NCBI RefSeq assembly: GCF_964204865.1
Contig: NC_135260.1
Location: 8,618,001 to 8,682,000 of the forward strand
Length of the DNA: 64,000 nt
Source: Styela clava
Lineage: Eukaryota > Chordata > Ascidiacea > Stolidobranchia > Styelidae
Reading direction: 5' to 3'
The translations under genes were made by a program, and so were the position numbers. Shown piece by piece: positions 27,801 to 38,998 of this stretch. Position 1 is the first letter of the stretch. Each line of letters opens with the position of its first letter. The notes beneath the pieces were generated by a model. It made no database searches. It had not been told where the DNA came from and worked only from the letters and a program-made list of their open reading frames with translations.

Positions 27801-30800
27801 GAATTCAACTGCTCTGTATCAGGTGCTTCATCATCAATGGAAACCAAACAAACTGTTGGGACGGAATCTGTTGCGGGAGCAGTTGCTAATAAAGTAAGGA
27901 AGCTTTTTTTGTAACCTAAGATGTGGTCATCAATGCATCTTTAATATTCTCTCTTCCGAGTTTCAACAATACTTTCATACAACTTAATTTCAATATCTAT
28001 ATCCTTTATTCCTTTTTCACTTTACGCTGAATAAATTATCTTTTTTTTATGATCTATATTTTATTTCATCTTTTTTTCATTCAAAGATGCAAAAATATTT
28101 TTTTCATTTTTAAAGCGTAATGTTTAATCCTCATTTGTTTGTTTTCAATATAATCTGAAAATAATCCTTTTACATTTTTATAATTGTATTCAAAGTTAAG
28201 ATCTGAGATTAGGAAATTACATAATTTTTGTTAAGGCTATGAATGAAGGAAACCTTCGAAACTTATCTACGGAACTTCGTACATCTTATAGAGAACGCCA
28301 AGACTTTTTACCTGACGTGAGTATTCACTCCAACTACTAAACAATCTTCTACTAACATTGTTAACTGAAGCTATTTCTAGGTAGAAGACCACTTTTGCAG
28401 GGCAATAAATGATAAATTTTTTGCATCTTAGAACTTGAATGATCGCAGTTACACGACTGTAATTCGGATATCTTTGATGATTATTATATCTCTTATAGAG
28501 ATGGAGCTAACTCATGATATAAAATACACTTTTTCAAAATAGCAACTTTTTTTTCTAAATTTATTCAACTTTTTTCGTAAATCTATTCCTGATGAATTTA
28601 GGACGTGGCTTAATTATAGTTTAAACATCTTAAGTTTCTGGTTAAAAAGTCATCAGAATGCTTTTAGTAATATTAAAATGACTTTGTTTATGTCACCTGC
28701 TGGCAATATTTACATCTGAGTTATTTTACTGTGTTCAAATCTGTGATGCTTTCAAATCTATAGTTAGAATTTTAATTTATTTTAGTATAGTAAAATATAT
28801 TTACAGTGCTCTTCAATACGATATACCCAAGTGTATATTGTAAGTTGGGTATACAACTGATAAAGGGTATATGAAGGATGTACAGCCTAAGTCAGGGATT
28901 CTAAACGTTAATATAATAAACAACAATTCAAACGAGGCGCACATGAAATATAAAATGTCTTTAACGCTAAGAACAAACGTGAGCACATTGTTACATCATA
29001 AATTATATAGATAATGCGGTCATGTTGCCTGGGTTGGTGATTTTGGCTGCTATGCACTTGTTTGATTTACGTTTAACATTATTTCTGTTGATGCTAAGGC
29101 CCTCAGTCAAATTTATAACTTGCGGACACTAGCCTATTAGATTGCATGATGATATTGCAGTACAATATGTGCTTAAAATTTATTGTTTTTTGAGCCTTAA
29201 ATAACATTGGTATTTGTAAGGTATACAAAGTTCTTGAAAAATTGTAAAAGGTATACCCTGATAAAAAAAGGTTGAAAAACACTGTAATTATAGATCAGCA
29301 CTTTGTTTTTGTAGGTGGAAGTTTGTTGTGTTGAAAGTCATCTTCAAGATCACAAAGTTGGTGAGAAATGTTTCATATTTTTCGGATTATTATCCTAAGT
29401 GATTCAAGAGTCTTGCTGCACACTAACATAAATATATTTCTGTAATGTTTCGTCTGACCAAGGTCAGACTTCTTCAGACATACATAGTTCAACTATCACT
29501 TAGGATAGTTAGTTATCTTTACTCTTGCTACAGCACTCTTGCGTTATATGCATATGGATCCACTGGTACAAAAGCATAGAAGAAGGATAAGTTGTTAGTC
29601 TCGCAGAAACCAAATAATTAGCACATTTCAGATTTTTTTGCTCTTTGTGAAAGTGAAACCTGTTGAATTTTTATTTTTGTAAACTTTTAAGCACCAAACT
29701 CAGTGACTTTTGAAGAAATGTAAACAATAATGTAATAGCTTGTAAAGACATCCATCTACTGTGTACCAATCATCAAAAAATAATTTTCTTGAGTAAAGTT
29801 TCAATTCAACAACTTTTGACCAGTTCAAGTATATTAGTTTATTTCCAAACAAAATCCTTTTTTGACGATGTTAGTAGTTACTTCAGCAACAAAGTTAAAT
29901 TGAAATATTCACTCAATTTTGTGTAATGTATGTAAAAAAATTCATTTCATCCTTGTATTTGTACTATCTATACATTCATGGGTGCTCCCGTAGTATGTGA
30001 ACCAAGATCGCGGACACCGGAACGTAGTAAGTGTATTATGTTAGGGTTAGGCCATAATTTTATTCCAATTTTACTTATTTGAGTTCAATTACAAGTTCGG
30101 GGACTAGCCAATTGACTCTCGTAGTATCTGTACCTGAAATTGTTACCTAACCCTAACCTGGTACACATACTACGTTCTGATGTCCGCCATCTTGGTTCAT
30201 ATACTACGGGAGTACCCATTCTTGCGGTATCCAGGCCGGATAGCGACTGTCAAAACAGCGACGTAATCAAGTGAGCGACATTCCAAACAGCGACCGTCAT
30301 AATGGCCACCGCAATAAAACAGCGACTGTTATGATACAGACTTAACTCGTGTTCACTGGGTCGAATTTCCGGGTAGGTCGTTGCTCGTTGGAAGGCAACG
30401 CTTTGTCGTGTCACATTAATTTTAAGGTTGTTTGAAAAATTTGCCCCAATGGATTTCATAACTTCAAGAAAAGGAAGTGACATGATATGTCATGAAGGCT
30501 TTTTGTACAGGAATGCTTTTTGTACAGTTGTGTAGTCGCTCTATCGACAGTCGCTGTTTTAAATTAATCGCTGTCGTGTGGTCGCTCTATTGACAGTCGC
30601 TGTTCTGACAGTCGCTATTTGGAATCCTAGCCCATTCTTGCACATTCAATTTGAACAGGAAAGACGATGATAGAAGCACTAGAAGACAAAAGTGATAAAG
30701 ATCTTAAACCATTTGTCAGGCGTCTCCTCAAAAGAACGATAGCAGTAGAGGAAATTGCTACAAGTATGTGTTTCACTGTAATTTTTTTGGATACAGACTC

Positions 30801-31795
30801 AAATAGTTTCGTGAAAGTATGATGGTATTTTTTTTCTTCCTTAATGTTTTTGATCTCAATGTTGATAACAAAGTTGAGATAGAGAGTGAGAGAGAAATTT
30901 ATTGGGACTGTGGTACAATAAAATATATACAAAATATGCAAGTAAATTCGGTATAAACTGTGGGGAGCGACACAGTGAGTCCAGACTAGACTTGTGTCAG
31001 TTTTTTTGAGAGACATTAAATAAAATTTTGCATGAATAAAGCACAAAGCGGTGCGGTTCATTTGCATCAAACATAATGTCATAACATCAACTTCTTGATG
31101 TAATATCTGACCTCTGCGTCATCATTTAAATCAGGGCTACTCAACTGGTGGGCCGCGGTCCGAATTCGAGTATTTGGTTCGGAGGTCGGACCACACATAT
31201 TTCTTTATTTTGGATCATTATTCATTAGCCCCACTTTTGAAGTTTCATTTTATAAAATGATTTTTATAGTTTCGAATATATATGAAAAGTTTAACACCAT
31301 AATAAACAATCTAGATTAGATAATAATTATGAGTCGGTCGAGGAAGTGTGCGTTCAAGGATGCCGAAATATATTTTCTGGAAACACCGGACCCAAAAAAG
31401 TTTTGTATGCGGATCTTCAGTAAAAATAGTTGAGTAGCCCTGATTTAAAAAGCATATACTATAAAATTGGATGCTTCATTGGATCAGCCTATAAGGCAAA
31501 ATTCTGCTTTTATGCTACCATGTGAACTCATTTAAAAAATGAGAGCCAATGTTGGGGAGACTCCAGTCTGATCATGTCACACTCCTTGAATTTCATAAAT
31601 TGCTCTCATTCAGATCATCAAGGAGATAATAGAGAAATGAAACATCAATGGATTCAAGCAGTTATTACTCAGAAAGGGCGAAAGTTGACCCCGCAAGTTC
31701 TTTTTGATAACACTCCCACCCACTACCAATCTTTTAAAGATACTTTAGAAGATAAATTTTTTGAAAATCTGAAAAGATGTGATAATCATTCATGA
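12806..31795 (+). CDS. TNF-receptor/CD40-like receptor, 26 exons, 688 residues, very long cytoplasmic tail
   Basis: I assembled this gene by eye from AG/GT sites; all phases agree. Exons: 12806-12868, 13850-14004, 14306-14488, 15081-15160, 15952-16065, 16723-16848, 17677-17763, 20159-20218, 20459-20488, 22413-22442, 22879-22923, 23018-23088, 23244-23277, 23664-23740, 23918-23951, 24209-24256, 24554-24621, 25126-25174, 26438-26586, 26905-26929, 27689-27742, 27823-27893, 28236-28316, 29315-29360, 30659-30763, 31614-31795 (TGA). Residues 1-28 look like a signal peptide (RTEVSILLWIIVFTKLVDA). Residues 30-200 hold TNFR cysteine-rich domains: WCCLCPAGSYMVKKCP, TETECLPCPF, CECNDGF, CVPGFQPRL, DTECEKCPNGKFS. 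Four N-glycosylation sequons are visible (NQT, NRT, NAT, NVS). Residues 243-268 are a membrane helix (SIVVIVVGCLTFIGLLFYC). The tail of about 420 residues is polar and Pro/Gln/Asn-rich; its last 135 residues may be a helical module. Receptor for a TNF-type ligand is inferred from family. The first exon, exon 6 acceptor and exon 17 donor are the least certain choices. Confidence 0.82.
15729..15860 (+). repeat. tRNA-related SINE family fragment, copy 1
   Basis: It lies in intron 4 of the TNFR-like gene. Shared blocks with the copies at 19870-20055, 48180-48310 and 54690-55005 are gcttcctccactaccaagtt, gactggt and gaggccgtggttcgcc. The orientation is opposite to the copies at 19.9 kb and 54.7 kb. 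The tRNA-like head is missing here. Confidence 0.55.
17298..17327 (+). repeat. Homopolymer pair: long C run followed by A run
   Basis: About 19 C are followed directly by about 9 A, in intron 6 of the TNFR-like gene. The mirror-image pair (T run then G run) occurs at 26347-26374 in intron 18. Confidence 0.8.
19870..20055 (-). repeat. tRNA-related SINE family fragment, copy 2
   Basis: It lies in intron 7 of the TNFR-like gene. Blocks aagacggcctaatc, accagtcc, ggtatgggatta and ggaggaagcagtaaccgacc match 54700-54880 in the same orientation. The tRNA-like head present at 54.9-55.0 kb is absent. Confidence 0.6.
20758..21908. mobile_element. hAT element, non-autonomous, 1151 bp
   Basis: The ends tagagatgtatcgg and the inverse of ccgatac...catctcta are terminal inverted repeats of the well-known TAGAGATGTACCGAT type. 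Subterminal copies of atatcggtatcgg are frequent at both ends. The flanks GTCCCAAC (20750-20757) and GTCCCAAT (21909-21916) are an 8-bp target duplication with one change. No transposase frame is present. It sits in intron 9 of the TNFR-like gene. Confidence 0.85.
22214..22306. mobile_element. Small TA-flanked inverted-repeat element (MITE)
   Basis: The left end tatagggtgtaacataaa and the inverse of the right end (tataaagggtgtccataaag) are similar inverted ends about 93 bases apart, in intron 9 of the TNFR-like gene. This is typical of mariner-like MITEs; the assignment is tentative. Confidence 0.45.
22738..22858 (+). repeat. Retroposon 3'-tail family, copy 2
   Basis: It contains tgtcgcagctcgataacc, ccagctttgg, catccccagtaaatct, ttactggtcggaaa and aaataaacttgac in the same order as the copies at 10697 (+) and 45178 (-). 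It lies in intron 10 of the TNFR-like gene, just upstream of exon 11. Confidence 0.6.
26266..26304. repeat. Perfect 15-bp inverted repeat (hairpin) in intron 18
   Basis: taacacaattctggt is followed after nine bases by its exact reverse complement accagaattgtgtta. It lies 134 bases before exon 19 of the TNFR-like gene. No element boundaries were found around it, and a function is unknown. Confidence 0.75.
27346..27518. mobile_element. hAT MITE, about 173 bp
   Basis: The left end cagtggttctcaaacttttt and the inverse of the right end (atcggcgttctcaaagtg) are imperfect inverted repeats of the common CAGTGGTTCTCAAAC hAT type. The target duplication is only partly visible (cagac and agac). It lies in intron 20. 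Confidence 0.65.
29978..30219. mobile_element. Palindromic MITE, 242 bp, in intron 24
   Basis: The terminal inverted repeats are about 39 bases long (atgggtgctcccgtagtatg, then tgaaccaagatcgcggaca, and the inverse at the right end). The paralogous intron near 38360 lacks it, giving a natural empty site. The superfamily is not assigned. Confidence 0.8.
30226..30630. mobile_element. Second MITE nested at the edge of the first, TIRs with gcgactgtc motifs
   Basis: The ends share atagcgactgtcaaaacagc and its inverse. The matching flanks cccattcttgc (30215-30225 and 30631-30641) include the last bases of the preceding MITE, so this one inserted second, into its right end. The repeated motif cagtcgct recurs several times inside. 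It is also absent from the paralogous intron near 38360. Confidence 0.75.
31132..31442. mobile_element. hAT MITE, 311 bp, in intron 25
   Basis: The left end cagggctactcaactg and the inverse of the right end (cagggctactcaactatt) are near-perfect inverted repeats. The flanks ATTTAAAT and ATTTAAAA match at 7 of 8 bases, the duplication length of hAT. Confidence 0.85.
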
Positions 31796-34700
31796 GAATA
31801 TGGTAAGCAGCAGCCCACTTGTGTTTTTGTTTGTTTCTGATTTTTGAAGTGGCAACATTGAATATGATTTTATATTTCTTTTATATCTTTAGTTACATTG
31901 AGCCAATTTTCTTAAAAAAATATATTTCTATCATCAAACTCTGTTCTCTCAACTTGGATTTGCGACCAAATTGTTAATATATTCAAATTGAAGTGTTTTC
32001 TGAATACAACAGTAGCACACTTTTCACCAGATAGCTTTATGTATCGTGTGTTTTTGTATTAAATTAGCAACAATGATATTTTCTGGGCTTTCACGACATT
32101 GATGCCTTCCTATTTATAATCCTATATAAATTTGCATAGACTCTTTATTAAAATGAAAAAGATAAATATATATTCTACAAAGTTCAGGACAATATGACGC
32201 ATACTGTGTCCAGCTTTGTTGCTAGCCTTAAGGAATGAGTTCTCTTCATGATTCATAATGGTATACAAATGTTCCCTCAAAAATATTCTGGAATGTTAAG
32301 GAATATGATTGTTTGGAAAACATACCGTATATTGAAAAAATATGTTTGGGAACCCCAATACTCCTGTGATAACTTTCCGCTATACAATAAAAATTGAGTT
32401 CTCATTGGTTAGTTGACTACCAATGTTTTGACACCAACACGTTAATTGATATCTATTATTTCAGCATGTAATGCAAGCAACAAAAACAATGGAAAAAAGT
32501 GTCAAATGACATTACAGGAAATGATCGACAGATGAGCAAGCATGGGAGTTAAAAATCCAACTTGGAATCAATGAGTCATAATGTGCCAAAAAATTATAGA
32601 ACAAAGAATGAAACAGTTCATTATATTATCTAAAGAAAATAAATTATCAAAACTTTACTTTTTACGTTGCTTCTCTATTTTTTTATTCATTCTTGAAATT
32701 TATGCTGTATTAACAAATTTTCAATTCCTAGTAGTTCAGGAATTTGTTCAAATACTCTTTACTATAAGTAAGTTGTTTTCAATTTTACATTTCCAAGTGT
32801 ATGAACAAAATAACCAGTGGGATTTAATACCAATGAGTATGAGTATATTAATGCAAGCAGTATTTTAATGCAATATATGAGACTTTTTAACATTAGGTCT
32901 GCCTATAATATTAAACAAAACAATATTCTTTTTAACTCTTACTTCAAACATGTTTTGTGGTGAATTTCAGAAATCAGATAACAATATTATGATTATAATG
33001 CAAACAGTTTTGATTTTGTTTTGCATTGAGATATGTAGTGGTAAATAAAAATGATCATTATTTTACTATATTAGGGGTTATGAATTCACCTACGGAATGA
33101 TTTAGGGGTAAAGTTTGCAAGCAAAATACTCTCACTTTTAAAAAAATGACATCGTTTGCTGCTTTGACTTTGGTTATCAACTCATTGAAGTTGTTTTTGT
33201 TATCCATAGTAATATTCTTTCTCATAAAACCTTGATCCTTGGCGAACATAACTTTTTGTTGAAATGGTAATCAAAAAGATTTGGTGATTTAAATTTCAAT
33301 TCTGTCGAAATTTGTGACAGGTTCCCCCCAACAGGGCCTCAACCCTGTATATTAGTTTATGGAATGTCCTCGAAGGCTAAACTTATGTTGATCATCACCT
33401 GTATTGGTAAAGTAATTGTGATTGAATGATTTAATCATAGGTCAAACCACAACTTTTTTTTCACTTAGTAGTATGAGATACCTAAGTAGGAAATTTATTC
33501 TGATACATGCGCTCGGTTTATGGGAACTTAACCTTATAAAAAGTTATGCGAACCATCACAGGATTTGAATTTGCTTTCTCTAGTTGATTTGATCAACTAT
33601 GAATTGCACATTTTTACTATGCAGGGTGGACAAATTTAAAAATTACTGTGGAGCTTTAGCAAATACAGGTTATCGAATATAAAATGTTTGTACTGTTTTT
33701 CATTCTTTTATATTCTTATAGAATGCGAGCGACTGATTTTTATTTGTATGGACTTTATAATAAAGTATTTGTTTGGAAATGACTTATGTTGACCAGCATG
33801 TCCTAGTATTTTATCAACTGTGCAAAATAATTATTTGCTTATGTTGCAACGATAGAGTGCTGTGCTACAAGAGAAATAATTTGTGCACCACACAAGATGT
33901 ACCGATATCAATTATATGCGGACACTGGTCCTGTACCAACAGTACCGGATTTATCTAATGTGAGGCCCTGGGATAGCCATTCGTGAGTCACTTCAACAAT
34001 CAGAAAGTTTCAACATAGAAGTTTTTGAGTAATATAGAAATGACGGAAGTTGTGAAAGACGGATTGCTCTGTCATCGAGTATACAACACCTTTAAGACCA
34101 GCAAAGAAAAATAAAGTCACAGTAATAGGTCTTTTGCTCTGTGTGCAAAGTATTATGACGTCGTGAATAATTAATTTTGCGTGGAATTCGAAATTTTAGT
34201 TACAAGCAAAATACGTACGATTATCACTCGCGGCACTAGAAGAGTTTTCAATTTTAGTCAAAATTATTTATTCCACTGTACCGTGTTTAATACTTTATCT
34301 TCAAAACCGTAAATATTTAAGACAAGAAATGTTAACTCGATTGAAAATTGAACAAATATCGGTTTTATTCTGAAACAATCCTCTACAACATAAAAACGAC
34401 CTAATAAGGAATAATATTTGAAAACGAAATGAGAAATCGAAACATGTGTGTTGGATACATTTCTTTCCAGCAAAAGTAGTTGGACATGCAGTGTGAAGAT
34501 CATTTTGAAAAAATGATGTTGTGTGCGACAATCGCTTTTCTCCGTTACTAATGAGCCACTTCATTCCAAATTTTCAGTACACCTACTTGAGATGGTTCGA
34601 TCTGCTGGAAGGCTGTTGAAAATGTTACGGTCTTATTTCACACTTTTATATGACGTAAAGAAAATACCGATAAGCAGCAGAATGTAAATTTTCCAATTTC

Positions 34701-35599
34701 AGTAGAAGCGCCAATCTATATCACAAATGAAGAGAGCAGCGTTATCGTGAAACAAAACACATTCTTTCATTAAATCATGAGGATGTGCAGAGATAGCAAT
34801 TGTTCAATTAACTTGAGGCAAAACTGGTGCGACTTATCAAAAAATTTATTTTGAAAGTGCAGTATATATATTTATAGATTGGCTGTCGCTAGTGGTGTGG
34901 CCAACAAAAAGATACTCAAGGGACACGTTTCGCGCTTCATTACTTCTCGAAACCTTTGATATATATATATGTTATAAAAATCTTTTCATTCTTAGTACTT
35001 CATCACATCAGTAAAAAATGATGTTCTCGTCTTTGGTGCCCAATACATTCTGTAAGGCGATGATTAAATGCCCACCTTGATAATTGGGCCTACTACCAAA
35101 TATGGTTCCATTTCGCTGCTGTTTGTTTTGTAAACGGGAAGTCTAATTCTCAGTACATAATACAAATCGCTTGATTCTGCGATGAGCGAAGTGCTGTGTA
35201 AGTAGACTCTGAAACTTCATATGCGCATACCGCAAGCTATCTTTCACTTACTTGCGTTCATTACATCGACACGCTTTTAGCGACAGCAGCTGAAATAAAT
35301 ATTAGGAATAAAATGGGCAAAACCAGCAAAATTGGTCAATAGATGTGAAGAAAAAGTTTGCTCCATATTGGCAAAAAATATATTTTCTGCGTCATCACAC
35401 AAAAAGCTTTAAAATACTAAAACGGAGTTTTAGTGGTCAAATTTGCGTCAGGGAGAAATGTTAAAAACTGCTCTAATGTCAGGATGTTCTGTTAATAAAC
35501 AGAATGAATTTTTTTGGAAATTTTACCTGTAAATTCCTTGCTACAATTTTCCTCAGTGAATCGTCGCCAGTAATCTCATATATATTATCTTTCGAGTTT
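31796..35599. other. No gene seen; 3' flank of the TNFR-like gene and unique sequence
   Basis: An AATAAA at 32386-32391 and an ATTAAA at 32058-32063 are candidate polyadenylation signals for the upstream gene. The short ORFs in this interval have no recognisable content, and no repeat family from elsewhere in the window was matched. Confidence 0.4.
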
Positions 35600-36625
35600 G
35601 TCAGAGCAATGACATTAAACAACATGATAGGCAACTCTGACGTCACTCCATAAGACTACAGGCAAAACATTGTATTTCATGATACGCTCCAATGCACATA
35701 TTTCTCGTCGCCTTTCGAGTCCGTTTTCCGCTCGCTTTTGCTACTCGGCGTATTTTTTACGTGTAGTACCTGCCTTTTTGCGCCTGTAACGAAACAAAAT
35801 AATCTCTATATCTAAGAAGTTTTGCTTACTTGGAAAGCTGGAATAACAGGCAAGCTGTAAAGAGCAATTCTGGACATCATAGACGTTTTTTTTTTATCAG
35901 AGAAGATTACAAACGCGATAGCGGAAAGATTTGTGTGGAACATTTTGCAGATAATGACAAAGTTCAAAGTTAGTAATTTTAATGTTTGCGCTTAATCATT
36001 GAAATTTCATTTAAAGAGGGTGTCATACAAAACTGTGCTGCGATACAATTCCATAACACAAAGTTTGCACCTATCGAACTTGCTTTTGTAGGTGAATTTA
36101 TTAGACATATTACATATTCAGTTAATCGTAGGTAACATTGCTGGTACATAATGCATCGTAGATAGGTTTGTTTAAATTTAGGAATTTAGCTCATAGCCCA
36201 CTAATTAATATTATCTTCTATGCAGGAGGTTGCAGGGCTGAATTCAACTTGCAGCCTTACCGATCACCTGACGATGCTCATTTAGTTTGGCTCGAGCAAG
36301 TCTTCTTGAAATGCTTGTGTGGATGGAAACTACCTATATTTTTTGCCTTCCTCCGATTTTAGACAAATCTATTCTGAGGAATTTCGCATATAATTCTCAC
36401 TGATTGTTGGCTGTTTATAATTCCTATTGATTGTGAATTCTGATTATAACAATGAGTTGAAAATTTTTTTACCTAATTTACTGGCACCTTTTTCTTGTCA
36501 ATACTCCAAGCTGAGGTAATAAACATGACAATACATTTATGTCATCTGGAAGCAGAATATGCACACTAATTAATAGTTTGGCACATTGAGATAATACATC
36601 ATGACAGAAAATACAAGTTAAAGAT
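35600..36625. repeat. Dispersed 1-kb repeat, copy 2, with THAP-like remnant
   Basis: This is a direct-orientation copy of 2395-3465. The open patch at about 35890-35960 reads EDYKRDSGKICVEHFADNDK, and the frame 36168-36362 matches the one at 2999-3199 (LAHSPLINII ... RSPDDAHLVWLEQVFLK). Small indels separate the two copies and both contain stops. Confidence 0.65.
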
Positions 36626-37555
36626 ATGTATGACCATCACATGGTAATTAAAATTAAAAAAAATTAATAGGGGCTGTGGAGTATGGAAAGTTCAAGACAA
36701 AGAAAAGAACAAATGTTCATAGCTCATGAACTCTCAATTTTGCCTCCATTGCTTTGTGAAGGCCAATATATTTCGAGTGGCTGAATTGGTTTACCTTTAT
36801 GATAGCAACGATTTTGTATTTAATATAGCGAGACGTAATAACGTAATAACGTAAATCTGACTCAAATGGGATTACCGGAAAGAATTTGGACTTATTCATC
36901 GTAGTACCCCTACCTTGTTATAGATATTGTTGTTCATGCAGCCACTGCTATTGACCAATCGATTTGGAAATAAATAAAAGTCGCTTTCAGACAAATATTT
37001 TTATGTCTATCAAATTTCTTATGAAGCCTAGAAATTCACCCAGCGATTATTCCGCCTTCCGCTTTGAATAACATCCAATAAATACAGCCACTTTCACTCA
37101 ACAAAATGTAAAAATCCGATATTATTTGAAGGACAGAATTTTTCCGCCGGTTTCTATTTTTTTTAAAACGTGAGAAAACTATTTATGTTGAATAGGAGCG
37201 AATAATTTTACCTCTTGATTGAAAAAATGTTTTAAAATATCTATCCATACCCCCAAAAAATATTTTTGATCCTAAAGGCGAATTTTATTCAAATTTTGGG
37301 TCAATTTAACGATTTTTCAAATTTTTGTGAATTTACGTATCACACTATACTAAAAGTATTGTGTTAGAAAACCGACAAAGTTTTCTCTATTTTTTTCATT
37401 TTATTGGAAAAAAATTCTATCTATTAATCAATGTTCAAAATACTTTTGAGGGGCCCAAAAACGATCGTGTTTAAATTTTGTGTGTGAAAAATTCCACTTT
37501 TTTTAACTTTATTTGTTATTCACGTATGTTTTTCCGGAGGTAAAATAACAAAAAA
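36626..37555. other. No gene seen before the tail-module paralog
   Basis: This AT-rich stretch has no supportable coding region or matched repeat. Its last bases (ggaggtaaaataac, then the ATG at 37556) resemble 40620-40655, hinting at shared ancestry of the sequence upstream of the tail-module paralog and of duplication unit 1. Confidence 0.4.
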
Positions 37556-38659
37556 ATGACAGCATTTTGTGGCAGTAATAACCTTCGGGAATTGACTTTG
37601 AAACTTTATACGTCTTATAGACATCGCTCAGATAGTATAACCAACGTGAGTATTCATTTCAACTACTTAACTGCTGTACATTCTTCTACTAACATTGTTA
37701 ACTGTAGCTATTCCTAGAGATACAGCCACTTTGGCAGCGTAATAAATGATAAACATTTTACGCTTACGATGTCCAGCAACTGAGAACTGGAATGATCGCG
37801 GGTAAATAACTGTAATTTGGATATATTTGATAACTCATATATCTCTTACCGATATCTGGATATGGAGATGTTCTGTGAAATTTATAATCAATAAATTTAG
37901 TTATAATTGAAATTATCTTGAATTGAGTTTTTGATAAAAAGTTATCAGAATGCTTCTAGTGCTGTAGTGAAGTCAAACTGACTTTGTTTATATTACTTGA
38001 CAGCCTTATTTACATCTGAATTATTTTACTCTGATTAAATCTTTGATTATTTAACTCGCAGAATCTATAATGAGAATTTGTATTTAGTTTAGTACGTATT
38101 ATGTTGAGTATGGTAAAATGTATTCATAGATAGGACCTTTGTTTTTGTAGGTGGAAGTTTGCTGTGTGGAAGGTCTTCTAATTGATCCCAAAGTTGGTAA
38201 GAATAGGACTGTTAGATGTTATGACAAACAAAAAAAACTTTTTGTTAATTGCTTCGACAACAAATATATTGAATTATTCTTTCAATTATGTGTTATGTAT
38301 GTAAAAAGAATTTCATTTCATCCTTGTATTTATACTATCTATACATTCTCGCACATTCAATTTGAACAGGAAAGACAATGATAGAAGCACTACAAGACAA
38401 AAGTGCTCTAGATCTCAAACCATTTGTCCGGGCTTTGTTGGAAAGAAAGATAGTAGTTGAAGAAATTGCTACATGCATGTGTTTCACTATAATTTTTTGC
38501 GATGCAGGCTCAAATAGTTTCGGGAAAGTATGGTGGTATTTTTTTTCATTAATGCTTTTGATCTCAAAGTTGATAACAAATGCAACAGTACGATTTAACC
38601 GGAATACCGGTAGGTGCTCGCCACTAATACAGTCTAATAATACTGTAATAATTAGTTAA
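37556..38659 (+). pseudogene. Partial duplicate of the TNFR-like C-terminal tail module, broken last donor
   Basis: Three exons parallel exons 23-25 of the large receptor gene: 37556-37645 (opens with ATG; LRELTLKLYTSYRHRSDSIT), 38151-38196 (VEVCCVEGLLIDPKV) and 38370 onwards (TMIEALQDKSALDLKPFVRA). Lengths and phases of the first two match the parent. The donor after the third exon reads acatgcatgt where the parent has acaagtatgt, so splicing is lost or weak and the frame runs on to a stop at 38657-38659, crossing into a solo LTR. The equivalent of parent exon 26 is absent. It may be a dying copy or, since the frames are clean and an ATG is present, a small cytosolic protein that shares the receptor's tail module. 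No ectodomain exon was found upstream. Confidence 0.6.
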
Positions 38660-38998
38660 GAAGATCCAGTGTGCTGCAAAGACACACAAATAGGTTCGAA
38701 GTTCACGATGCAAACGAAGAGACTTTATTAAAATGGTGTAAAATCCACGCTCAAAGCAGATAAAATAAGAGCGACAAAACACGGTCCTTACCCAGCGCAG
38801 CAGAAGCAAGAAGAGGCTGACACTGCGAATCCGCAGCACATTTCACATATGCAGGGGTGGTTGGAGTCGAGAAACTGGGACCAACTGTCGGGCGAATTAG
38901 GCTCAGACTCCACACACCAATGCATATGCAATAACTAGACACAAAATATACATAAAATACAAAACAATAAAAAATAGTACAACTCCAGTCCCGCCACA
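38581..38998 (-). mobile_element. Solo LTR of an LTR retroelement, 418 bp
   Basis: On the minus strand it begins TGTGGCGGGACTGG and ends TGTTGCA, giving TG...CA termini, with an AATAAAGTCTC polyadenylation-type region inside. The flanks are CAAA on both sides (38577-38580 and 38999-39002). The paralogous sequence near 30867 (gttgataacaaagttgagat) is the uninterrupted empty site. No internal coding region is present, so it arose by LTR-LTR recombination. Confidence 0.8.

Noticed and set aside
30250-30483. A 77-residue minus-strand frame
   Set aside because: It lies wholly inside the second MITE and has no domain content.
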